Positions 1 through 5,464 of a stretch of 7,516 bases of DNA are shown piece by piece. Numbering within the stretch: the stretch's first letter is position 1; each line of letters starts with the position of its first letter. The notes under the pieces were generated by a model, which ran no database searches, was not told where the DNA came from, and worked only from the letters and a program-made list of their open reading frames with translations. The position numbers and the translations under genes are program-made. Source of the stretch: Pseudomonadota bacterium. Its GTDB lineage: Bacteria > Desulfobacterota > WTBG01 > CAIYCZ01. The stretch is taken from assembly GCA_026388865.1 (NCBI GenBank), contig JAPLIX010000073.1, positions 1 through 7,516 of the forward strand, written 5' to 3'.

Positions 1-39
1 AGTTCAGGCACATAAAAATTAAAAGAAAAATTTGAGAGG

Positions 40-141
40 ACCTCTAATAATTCCCCGTCTGTCACTCCCGCGAAAGCGGGAGTCCAGTAATTACAATTGG
101 TTCTAGATTCCCGTTTTAACGGGAATGACATTTTTAGAGGT
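40..141. repeat. Paired-palindrome repeat element (MITE- or dRS3-like)
   Basis: Two 28-bp units face each other in inverted orientation at 60-87 and 103-130, and 22 of 28 positions match. Each is itself a palindrome. The left unit has an 8-bp perfect stem, ACTCCCGC/GCGGGAGT, closing a GAAA loop (64-83). The right unit, at 107-126, is a 20-bp palindrome of the form ATTCCC-N8-GGGAAT. Outside them, ACCTCTAA (40-47) and TTAGAGGT (134-141) form a perfect 8-bp outer inverted repeat, so the whole could be a roughly 102-bp non-coding mobile element. The ATTCCC-N8-GGGAAT layout is that of the neisserial dRS3 repeat, and similar repeats are spread through many unrelated genomes. No transposase is present. 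The inverted repeats are seen directly; mobility is inferred, and the outer boundary is uncertain. Confidence 0.6.
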
Positions 142-145
142 AGCC

Positions 146-175
146 TTGAATTTGTTTTTAAAATAGCGGTATACA
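146..175 (+). promoter_or_regulatory. Possible sigma70-type promoter
   Basis: TTGAAT (146-151) and TATACA (170-175) are separated by 18 bp, and each matches the sigma70 consensus at 4 of 6 positions. The predicted start is near 182, just ahead of a hairpin with a T-tract. No plus-strand gene follows, so if it is real it would drive a short non-coding RNA. AT-rich DNA often yields such matches by chance. Confidence 0.3.
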
Positions 176-181
176 TATAGC

Positions 182-240
182 GAGAATCACCATGAGAGGC
201 AAACCAAAGGGTTCCGTCCCGCGGCAATGCCTCTTTTTTT
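182..240 (+). ncRNA. Candidate small RNA, about 59 nt, unknown class
   Basis: The interval lies between a promoter-like sequence and a hairpin ending in seven Ts, the layout of a free-standing small RNA gene. The predicted fold has an outer stem AGAGGCA/TGCCTCT (195-201 with 228-234). Inside it are a small AACC/GGTT hairpin with an AAAG loop and a CCG/CGG hairpin with a TCCCG loop, giving a possible three-way junction. A wider pairing, AGCGAG (179-184) with CTCGCT (244-249), brackets everything. The transcript would point toward the 3' end of the convergent regulator gene at 275-568, so an antisense or read-through role is possible. I do not recognise an RNA family. It could instead be part of a repeat element or only a terminator. 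Confidence 0.3.
195..240 (+). terminator. Rho-independent terminator-like hairpin
   Basis: A perfect 7-bp stem, AGAGGCA/TGCCTCT, encloses 26 nt and runs directly into seven Ts (234-240) on the plus strand. On the minus strand the stem is preceded by A residues and has no T-tract after it, so it would not terminate the minus-strand operon that ends at 275. The loop is larger than usual but can fold into two small hairpins. Confidence 0.4.
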
Positions 241-274
241 ATGCTCGCTTAATTAATTAACCCCAGGGCTCGAC

Positions 275-568
275 TCAGCTTCGTTTGGGAGAGAGTTTTA
301 TCACCAGTTGTGCATCAAGAGCGTCAGCAATCTTTTTCAAGGTCTCAACAGAAGCTTTCCTGAACCCTCCTCGTTCAAGTCTGGAAAGTGCCGGCTGTTT
401 TGTCCCTATTTTTGCGGCAAGTTCTTTTTGCGTTATTCCTGCCTTTTCTCTCATGCGAATCATGCTCTCCAAAAGCATAAATTCCTGATCAAGGTCTTTC
501 CAGGCCATTTTAAACTCGGGGTTCTTCATTTGTTCCGCGGAGTATTCTTTTAAAGTCCTTCCTCTCAT
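275..568 (-). CDS. XRE-family HTH regulator, HigA-like antitoxin, solitary
   Basis: This 97-residue protein has an N-terminal segment rich in charged residues (1-32) and a Cro/C1-type helix-turn-helix at roughly 33-88. The GITQKELAAKIGTKQPALSRLERG stretch gives the recognition-helix signature across residues 44-67. The end, LDAQLVIKLSP, is the typical closing strand of HigA/XRE antitoxins. The ATG at 568 is supported by GGAG seven nucleotides upstream. HigA-type genes normally sit beside a RelE/HigB-type toxin. Here the upstream neighbour is rlmB, 34 bp away, and no toxin reading frame is visible in 1-274, so it appears to be an orphan. It may repress its own gene through the inverted repeat at 578-594. 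DNA binding is well supported by the family; a toxin-antitoxin role is inference. Confidence 0.85.
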   Translation of the reverse strand: MRGRTLKEYSAEQMKNPEFKMAWKDLDQEFMLLESMIRMREKAGITQKELAAKIGTKQPALSRLERGGFRKASVETLKKIADALDAQLVIKLSPKRS

Positions 569-577
569 TGTTTATCT

Positions 578-594
578 CCATATCGTCAGTATGG
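578..594. promoter_or_regulatory. Possible operator for the XRE regulator
   Basis: CCATA-N7-TATGG is a perfect 5-bp inverted repeat with a 7-bp centre, lying in the 34-bp gap between rlmB and the XRE gene and overlapping the region of its ribosome binding site. XRE antitoxins commonly bind such dyads to autoregulate. The arms are short, so chance is a real alternative. Confidence 0.3.
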
Positions 595-602
595 TCAACA
601 TC

Positions 603-1349
603 TTAATGTTGCCGGCTGTGTGACCGCTGCCGCATAATTTCAAACAGCACCACTGCCCCCGCCACTGAAGCATTGAGGGAATCAAGCTCGCCTTGCATGG
701 GTATGGAGATAGAGAAATCGCATTTTTTTGAAATCAGCTGCCGCATGCCCTTTCCCTCGCCGCCGACCACAAGCGCCATATCAAGATTGAAATCAAATTC
801 ATAGAGACTCTTTTCTGCCCGTGGTGTGGTTCCTACTATCCACACCCCTTCTTTTTTTAATATCTCAACCGTCGCGGCAATATTTACCACCTGGCACAGC
901 GGCAGGTGTTCGACTGCGCCTGATGAGGCTTTTGCCACAGCACTGGTAATTGAAACTGAGCGGTCTTTGGGGAATATGACCGCCGTTGCCCCGCAGCAGT
1001 AGGCAGTTCGTATGAGAGAGCCGAAGTTCTGGGGGTCCTGGATGGAATCAAGGATGAGAAACAGCGCTTTTTCACCCTGGCTTTTCCACAAAGCAATCAC
1101 GTCCTCTAAAGCCGCAAGCAATAGCGGCTCCACTTCTGCCACCACTCCCTGATGCTGCTCTGACCTGCACATCTGGGCTAACTCTTTAATGGTAACAAGG
1201 GCGGTGTTGATTTTTGCTGCTCTGGCCAGCGAGACAATCTGCGTAAAGTCTTCTCGTCCGCTTTCACGGGAGATAAACAGGCGATGAAACGCGCGGGGAC
1301 GTTTCTTTAGCGCCTCAAGTACTGGATGGATGCCATAAAGGGTGAGCAT
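603..1349 (-). CDS. rlmB: 23S rRNA (guanosine-2251-2'-O)-methyltransferase, SpoU/TrmH family
   Basis: RlmB transfers a methyl group from S-adenosylmethionine to the ribose of a 23S rRNA guanosine in the peptidyl-transferase region. The protein has 248 residues, normal for the family. It has an N-terminal substrate-binding domain (about 1-75), opening with YGIHPVLEAL, and a C-terminal SPOUT methyltransferase domain (about 95-243). All three SpoU motifs are intact: DPQNFGSLIRTA (105-116, with Asn108 and catalytic Arg114), GGEGKGM (196-202) and IPMQGELDSLNASVA (216-230, with Asn226). The SPOUT fold places the cofactor in a C-terminal trefoil knot. The ATG at 1349 has no clear Shine-Dalgarno sequence, and a heptamer repeat array lies immediately upstream. 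The gene follows pyrF by 117 bp and precedes the XRE regulator by 34 bp. Close paralogues such as TrmH-type tRNA methyltransferases are less likely given the RlmB-like N-terminus. Confidence 0.93.
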   Translation of the reverse strand: MLTLYGIHPVLEALKKRPRAFHRLFISRESGREDFTQIVSLARAAKINTALVTIKELAQMCRSEQHQGVVAEVEPLLLAALEDVIALWKSQGEKALFLILDSIQDPQNFGSLIRTAYCCGATAVIFPKDRSVSITSAVAKASSGAVEHLPLCQVVNIAATVEILKKEGVWIVGTTPRAEKSLYEFDFNLDMALVVGGEGKGMRQLISKKCDFSISIPMQGELDSLNASVAGAVVLFEIMRQRSHSRQH

Positions 1350-1358
1350 ATGAAATAG

Positions 1359-1486
1359 AGAGGACAGAGCACGGAAGACAGAGGTCAGAGGACAGAAGGC
1401 AGAAAAACAGATATTTTTAGTCTGTGTTCTGTTCTCTGTCTTCTTTAGTCTTTCATCAGTTGTCTGTCATCTTCTGTCTGTTGCCT
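1359..1486. repeat. Inverted heptamer (7-bp period) repeat arrays
   Basis: On the plus strand, seven consecutive 7-mers in register (1359-1407) follow the consensus AGAGGAC, for example AGAGGAC, AGAGGTC and AGAAGGC. After a short AT-rich centre, nine more in register (1424-1486) follow a pyrimidine-rich consensus near GTTNTCT. The two arms are inverted relatives: GAAGACAGAG (1374-1383) pairs perfectly with CTCTGTCTTC (1434-1443). The right arm crosses the pyrF stop codon and supplies its last codons. At the centre, ACAGA (1421-1425) and TCTGT (1407-1411), read on the minus strand, form a 5-bp hairpin followed by four further Ts. This might be a weak terminator after pyrF. The 7-bp period is seen directly; function is unknown. 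Confidence 0.8.
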
Positions 1487-2204
1487 GTTCCTCAATTTCT
1501 TTAATAATATCCTGCACCGCCTTCAGCGGGTCAGGGGCGCCGGTAACCGGCCTTCCAACCACAAGGTAGTCCGCTCCCTTACGGATAGCTTCGCCGGGAG
1601 TGAGAACTCTTTTTTGATCGTCTGCCTTTGAAGTGCGGGGCCTGACCCCGGGAGTTACCACCAGAAAATTTTGTCCGCATTCTTTTTTAATCATCTCTAT
1701 CTCATGGGGCGAGGCTACCACGCCATCCAACCCCGCGGTTTTAGCAAGACAGGCCAGCCGGACCACCTGCTCAGGAACAGCAGCGTTAATCCCCAGCGCT
1801 GAGAGATCTGCCGAACTCAAAGATGTCAGAACCGTGACGGCAAGTACCAGCGGCTTCCGCTGCTTCAGCGCCTCTGCTTTCGCCTGAACTGCTGCCGCTG
1901 CCTGTTTCATCATCTCCAAGCCGCCTAAAGCGTGGATATTGAACATGAACACTCCGTGCATCATCGCCGCTTCTGCTGCTTTGGCCACGGTATTGGGGAT
2001 ATCGTGGAATTTCAGGTCAAGGAATACCTCACCGCCCAGGGTATGAACCATGTCAATCGCCTGCGGGCCGTAGCGGGTGAAAAGCTGCTTGCCGATTTTA
2101 AACATGCCCACATCACTTTTAAGCAGACCGACCAGTTCCCGGGCCCGTTCCAGCGCGTCAACATCAAGAGCGATGATAATTTTATTTTTCACGCTGCTTT
2201 CCAT
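1467..2204 (-). CDS. pyrF: Orotidine 5'-phosphate decarboxylase
   Basis: PyrF decarboxylates OMP to UMP, the last step of de novo pyrimidine synthesis, in the cytoplasm as a TIM-barrel dimer. The 245-residue length is normal for the short bacterial class. IIALDV opens the first strand (9-14), and Lys37 lies in the FKIG strand. DLKFHDIPNT (63-72) carries the catalytic Asp63/Lys65/Asp68 set. VTPGVRP (183-189) and VGRP (216-219, with phosphate-binding Arg218) complete the phosphate-gripping loops. The ATG at 2204 overlaps the end of gmk by 23 nt with no clear Shine-Dalgarno sequence, suggesting translational coupling. A GTG four codons later, with GGAAAG upstream, is an alternative start. The last codons, ending ATDRR, come from a heptamer repeat array that crosses the stop codon, so this tail is probably not conserved. 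Confidence 0.96.
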   Translation of the reverse strand: MESSVKNKIIIALDVDALERARELVGLLKSDVGMFKIGKQLFTRYGPQAIDMVHTLGGEVFLDLKFHDIPNTVAKAAEAAMMHGVFMFNIHALGGLEMMKQAAAAVQAKAEALKQRKPLVLAVTVLTSLSSADLSALGINAAVPEQVVRLACLAKTAGLDGVVASPHEIEMIKKECGQNFLVVTPGVRPRTSKADDQKRVLTPGEAIRKGADYLVVGRPVTGAPDPLKAVQDIIKEIEEQATDRR

Positions 2205-2826
2205 TGTTCAAAACAGTGTCAATAATTGCGTGCGTTTTCTTGCACCGCTCGGCAATAATTATGGAAGTGAGTGCCGTTACCGCATCCTCAAACCGGTCAT
2301 TGATCACCACATACCGGTACCAGGCCATCGTCTGGATTTCGTTCTGGGCCCGCTTAAGCCTCCTGCTTAAACTTTCCGTGTCCTCAGTGCCCCGCTCCAT
2401 GGGCCTCTTCTTCAGTTCATCGAGCGTCGGGGGCAGGATCAGAATGGTGGCGGCGTCTGGATACTTTTCAGTAAGCTGCCGGGCGCCCCGCTCATCTATA
2501 TCAAAGAGAATATCAGCGCCTCCGGCAAAAAGCCGCTGGATCGTGTCGACCGCCGTGCCATAACAGTTCCCGTAAATTTTGGTCCACTCAGCCATCTTCT
2601 GCTGCGCGATATGTTGCTGGAATTCATCCTGAGAAATAAAATAGTAGTCACTGCCCGGTGTTTCTCCGGGCCGGGCAGCGCGGGTGGTGTGGGAGATGGA
2701 AAAGCTGAGGCTCGGCACCCTGCGGAGTACCTCGTTGCACAGGGAGGTCTTGCCGGTGCCGGATGGCGCGGATACAATAAAAAGAAGGGGGGCTTGCTGA
2801 CTGGTATGAACGGCTCTGCTACTCAT
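2182..2826 (-). CDS. gmk: Guanylate kinase
   Basis: Gmk phosphorylates GMP (and dGMP) to the diphosphate using ATP. It links purine synthesis and salvage to GTP and nucleotide second-messenger pools. The protein is 214 residues, close to the usual 205-210. It carries a P-loop, APSGTGKT (20-27), and the GMP-binding region SHTTR..RPGE (45-55). DYYF (60-63), GNCYGT (86-91; the residue before the conserved Tyr is Cys where Tyr or His is common), DIDERGA (109-115) and the lid segment around RGT..ESLSRRL (145-157) follow. The ATG at 2826 has AAGG eight nucleotides upstream and gives a typical short lead before LLFIVSAPSG. It follows yicC, as in many bacteria, and overlaps pyrF by 23 nt. The usual companions rpoZ and remA are not in this neighbourhood. 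Confidence 0.97.
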   Translation of the reverse strand: MSSRAVHTSQQAPLLFIVSAPSGTGKTSLCNEVLRRVPSLSFSISHTTRAARPGETPGSDYYFISQDEFQQHIAQQKMAEWTKIYGNCYGTAVDTIQRLFAGGADILFDIDERGARQLTEKYPDAATILILPPTLDELKKRPMERGTEDTESLSRRLKRAQNEIQTMAWYRYVVINDRFEDAVTALTSIIIAERCKKTHAIIDTVLNNGKQREK

Positions 2827-2905
2827 CGTTTATGCCTTCACTCGAAAAACACCGGGCCAGGGTCTCAGCCGGCACGCCTGCGAGAATCACCTGTTTGCTG
2901 TTCAT
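2819..2905 (-). CDS. Possible 28-residue ORF bridging yicC and gmk
   Basis: An ATG overlaps the yicC stop by one base (TAATG), and the frame runs 28 codons to a TAG that overlaps the gmk start by eight bases (ATGAGTAG). The peptide starts MNSKQVILAGVPAE and ends EGINDE; it has no signal peptide or membrane segment and I do not recognise it. The gap between yicC and gmk is thus almost exactly filled by one open frame touching both neighbours, the geometry of translational coupling. Its own Shine-Dalgarno is poor, the nearest candidate being AGGTG 14 nt upstream. In other bacteria remA (DUF370) can lie here, but this peptide shows no resemblance to it. A leader peptide, a gene remnant or chance are all possible. 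Confidence 0.3.
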   Translation of the reverse strand: MNSKQVILAGVPAETLARCFSSEGINDE

Positions 2906-3783
2906 TACAGTATATTCTGCACCTGCTCCCTGATTTTCTCCAGCTCATTCTTCATGAGCACCACGGTATGTGAAATCTGCGAGTCGCTTGCCTTGGAGCC
3001 GATGGTATTTACCTCCCGGTTAAGCTCCTGAATCAGGAAGTCAAGCTTCCTTCCCCCCGGCTCAGACGATTCAAGCCATTGCTCAAACTGTTTCAGATGG
3101 CTCTGGGCCCTGATCAGCTCTTCAGTAATATCGCTCTTATCAGCAATATAAGCTATTTCCTGGGCCATGCGCGCCTCGTCAAGCTCAACTCCCTCGCACC
3201 ATTTGCTGATGCGCTCCCGCAGGGCCTGCTGCCGTGCTGCCAGGGTCCGGGGGAACTGGGTCTCAATGGCGCAAATCCCCTGGCGAATGGTGTCAAGCCG
3301 GGCACGCATATCGTTTGTTATTTCTCCGCCCTCCGCTTCCTGCATCTGCTGCAGGCCGTCCAGGGCCTGCTCAAAAGCACTCCGCAGCGTGCCCCAGTCT
3401 TGCTGGGTTTCCGGGGTCTCTTTCTCCGGTGCTATAATGTCTTTAAAGGACAGAATAGTTGCCAGGCTTATCTCCTCCGCCAGCCCGAACTCCTGCTTTA
3501 AGGACTCAAGCATGGTATGGACTGTTCTGGCCAGAGGGAGGTTGATGGTGAAATTGCAGGTATCCTCACCGTTACTGTCAAACTGTACGGTAACATCTAT
3601 TTTCCCCCGCGCGGCGCGGGAACTTACGTATTTTTTCACTTCAGCTTCCAGCGGAGAAAAGCGCCGGGGGAGCTTCAGGGAAATATCGCAGAAGCGGTGA
3701 TTGGTGGAGCGGATTTCAATTATAACTTTTCTGCCATCAAGCAGGGTCTCTCCCCGGCCATAGCCGGTCATGCTTTTTATCAT
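2905..3783 (-). CDS. yicC: YicC/YloC family endoribonuclease
   Basis: YicC-family proteins are cytoplasmic RNA-cleaving enzymes with an N-terminal YicC domain and a C-terminal DUF1732 domain. In E. coli the protein has been linked to small-RNA turnover. The 292 residues match the usual length. The start, MIKSMTGYGRGE, is the family signature. The C-terminal block (253-292), from ELNREVNTIGSKASD to the end, carries the conserved acidic and asparagine residues of DUF1732. The ATG at 3783 is preceded by AAGAGGA with a 4-nt spacer. It lies 49 bp after the DUF4416 gene and ahead of gmk, a very common bacterial pairing that suggests shared expression. No frameshift or missing block is visible. Family membership is certain; the RNA substrate in this organism is unknown. 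Confidence 0.95.
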   Translation of the reverse strand: MIKSMTGYGRGETLLDGRKVIIEIRSTNHRFCDISLKLPRRFSPLEAEVKKYVSSRAARGKIDVTVQFDSNGEDTCNFTINLPLARTVHTMLESLKQEFGLAEEISLATILSFKDIIAPEKETPETQQDWGTLRSAFEQALDGLQQMQEAEGGEITNDMRARLDTIRQGICAIETQFPRTLAARQQALRERISKWCEGVELDEARMAQEIAYIADKSDITEELIRAQSHLKQFEQWLESSEPGGRKLDFLIQELNREVNTIGSKASDSQISHTVVLMKNELEKIREQVQNIL

Positions 3784-3832
3784 GGGGTCCTCTTTCTTAT
3801 CACTACAGCCCGGGCGGCATGCATTTTTATTT

Positions 3833-4387
3833 CTATGGCTTCGGCACGTCTTCGCTTTTCACTGCCCGCCATTGAGCGAGATAATTACTGCGTATGGTGT
3901 TGAGAAGCTGTATCATCTCCGCTGACCCGTAATCAGGAAACGTCCATTCAAGTGCCTGAAATGACTGCGCCCGGAATATGAGGGTGAGGTCAGCATACAC
4001 GCCGTCACGCAGGTACGGCCGGTGGCTAAACCCTTTGCAGGTTGCAAGAATTACGTGTGACAGGGCAATGTATCCGGGGTCAATATTGATCCTGCGCTTC
4101 TCCTGCTCATCGGCACAGGCATTCTCCAGGGCATTGGTTGCAAGCTTTATCTCCGGCAGTGTATCCGGCGCTATCAGATTTTGAAAACTGACCAGGCGGC
4201 GCCGGAGATCAGCTCCCATCTCGGATTCGTAGTACCGGGTATAGCGAAACGGCAGGAGCTCGCTCATAAAATCAAGCGGGCCAAACCTGCTGCTGAGGTC
4301 TGTACAGACCTCAGCAATGAGCCGGGGATGAGCAGATAAAAGGCTCATGATGAGCTTTACCGGATGTGGCGGTTGGGGTATGCTCAC
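3833..4387 (-). CDS. DUF4416 family protein, function unknown
   Basis: This 184-residue soluble protein matches the DUF4416 pattern throughout. It has PVKLIMSLLSAHP near the start (9-21), FGPLDFMSELLPF..TRYYESEMG (35-58) and KRRINIDPGYIALSHVILAT (97-116). GFSHRPYLRDGVYADLTL (119-136) and EWTFPDYGS (147-155) follow. There is no signal peptide, transmembrane segment, P-loop or catalytic motif I recognise; database labels of GTP-binding protein for this family are not supported here. The start is a GTG at 4387 whose first bases overlap the rfaE1 TGA (GTGA), so translation is probably coupled to rfaE1, and yicC follows 49 bp later. The family is typical of Planctomycetota, Omnitrophota, Desulfobacterota and relatives. 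Context points to a housekeeping role, possibly in RNA or envelope metabolism, but this is a guess. Confidence 0.9.
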   Translation of the reverse strand: MSIPQPPHPVKLIMSLLSAHPRLIAEVCTDLSSRFGPLDFMSELLPFRYTRYYESEMGADLRRRLVSFQNLIAPDTLPEIKLATNALENACADEQEKRRINIDPGYIALSHVILATCKGFSHRPYLRDGVYADLTLIFRAQSFQALEWTFPDYGSAEMIQLLNTIRSNYLAQWRAVKSEDVPKP

Positions 4388-5388
4388 AGACGGGACAGCC
4401 CGCTGTTCTGAATCCGGGTTTGCAGCTCACTGAGCTCCACCGTTGTTGTACCCAGGTGGCTGACCGCAATGCCTGCCGCAACATTTGCTATCCGGGCAGC
4501 TTCCTCCCAGGAGGCGCCGGCGCTCTGCGCAAGGACCAGCGAGCTTATCACGGTATCTCCGGCCCCGGTAACATCATAGACCTCAAGAGCTGCGGTGGGG
4601 ATGGAGACCACATGGCCTTCCCGGTCTACCAGCGACATGCCCTGCTCTCCCATCTTAATAAGCACATACTCGCACGCAAGGGCTTTTAATATGTATCGGG
4701 CCGCAGCCAGTACATCTTCGGGGCTTTCTATCTCATGCCGGGCAAATGCCCGGGCCTCTTTGATGTTGGGCACAACAATGGTAACTTTTTTAAAATGCTT
4801 GAAGTTGCTGAACTTGGGGTCAACAGCCACCACAATCCCCGCGCGCACGGCGCAGGCTATGATCTCGCGCAGCAGCGGCTCGGTGATAAGCCCCTTTTCA
4901 TAATCAGAAATAACCAGTGCGTGCACCGAGGTGAGCTTGCCTTTTATATAGTCTATGATCTTCTGCCGGCTCTGCCGTGAGATCGGCGTCCGGTCCTCCC
5001 GGTCAAGACGGACCACCTGCTGCTTCTGGGCAATAATGCGCGTCTTGACGGTTGTCAGCCTGCCGGGCTCAACCACCATGCCCTCTATCTCGGCACCACA
5101 CGCATGCAGCTGTTTCTTAATAGTGTCTCCCGGTTCATCATCGCCGACAATACCGCACATAAAAATATTTTTACCGCCCAGCGAGCTCAGGTTATTAAAC
5201 ACATTTGCCGCCCCCCCCAGCCGCCGGTCAGCTTTGCGGTTGAAAATACTTACTACCGGGATGGGTGCCTCCGGGGATATGCGCTCGATGGAACCTTCAA
5301 TATATTCATCGAGCATGATATCGCCGATGACGAGAATGCTTACCTCGGGAAATTTCTTGACGATAGAAAGAGCCCTGTTTTTATTCAT
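4384..5388 (-). CDS. rfaE1: D-glycero-beta-D-manno-heptose-7-phosphate kinase (PfkB/ribokinase family)
   Basis: RfaE1 phosphorylates heptose 7-phosphate at C1 on the way to ADP-heptose, the precursor of the lipopolysaccharide inner core. With this start the protein has 334 residues, matching the stand-alone kinase. It lacks the fused adenylyltransferase domain of HldE, which would have to be encoded elsewhere. Visible motifs are VIGDIMLDEYIEG (20-32), the PfkB sugar-binding LGGAANVFNNLSSLGG (57-72), SDYEKG (161-166) and VDPK (189-192). YDVTGAGD (271-278) carries the catalytic base Asp278. The ATG at 5388 has GGTGAG twelve nucleotides upstream and aligns with family N-termini. Extending to 5532 would add 48 unrelated residues and overlap apt by 68 bp. 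A run of eight Gs on the coding strand (5211-5218) encodes part of the Gly-Gly motif. A ribokinase relative is less likely. Confidence 0.93.
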   Translation of the reverse strand: MNKNRALSIVKKFPEVSILVIGDIMLDEYIEGSIERISPEAPIPVVSIFNRKADRRLGGAANVFNNLSSLGGKNIFMCGIVGDDEPGDTIKKQLHACGAEIEGMVVEPGRLTTVKTRIIAQKQQVVRLDREDRTPISRQSRQKIIDYIKGKLTSVHALVISDYEKGLITEPLLREIIACAVRAGIVVAVDPKFSNFKHFKKVTIVVPNIKEARAFARHEIESPEDVLAAARYILKALACEYVLIKMGEQGMSLVDREGHVVSIPTAALEVYDVTGAGDTVISSLVLAQSAGASWEEAARIANVAAGIAVSHLGTTTVELSELQTRIQNSGLSRL

Positions 5389-5464
5389 GCTGATTCTGCT
5401 CTCACCAGTACTTATTTTCTGCGCTGTCCCTTTTGCTCCGCGCCATACCTCCGGCGGGCCCCAA

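Noticed and set aside
195..234. Cyclic-di-GMP (GEMM-I) riboswitch
   Set aside because: GGCAAACC and a GGCAA-GCC-like segment recall the first half of that aptamer, but the second stem-loop is missing and no plus-strand gene follows.
179..249. A tRNA gene
   Set aside because: The ends pair and the length is about 71 nt, but neither strand has proper D, anticodon and T arms.
1403..1425. Intrinsic terminator after pyrF on the minus strand
   Set aside because: The stem is only 5 bp and AT-rich, and it arises from the heptamer repeats, so it is noted in the repeat entry but not called.
1359..1486. CRISPR array
   Set aside because: Units are 7 bp, contiguous and without spacers, and no cas gene is present.
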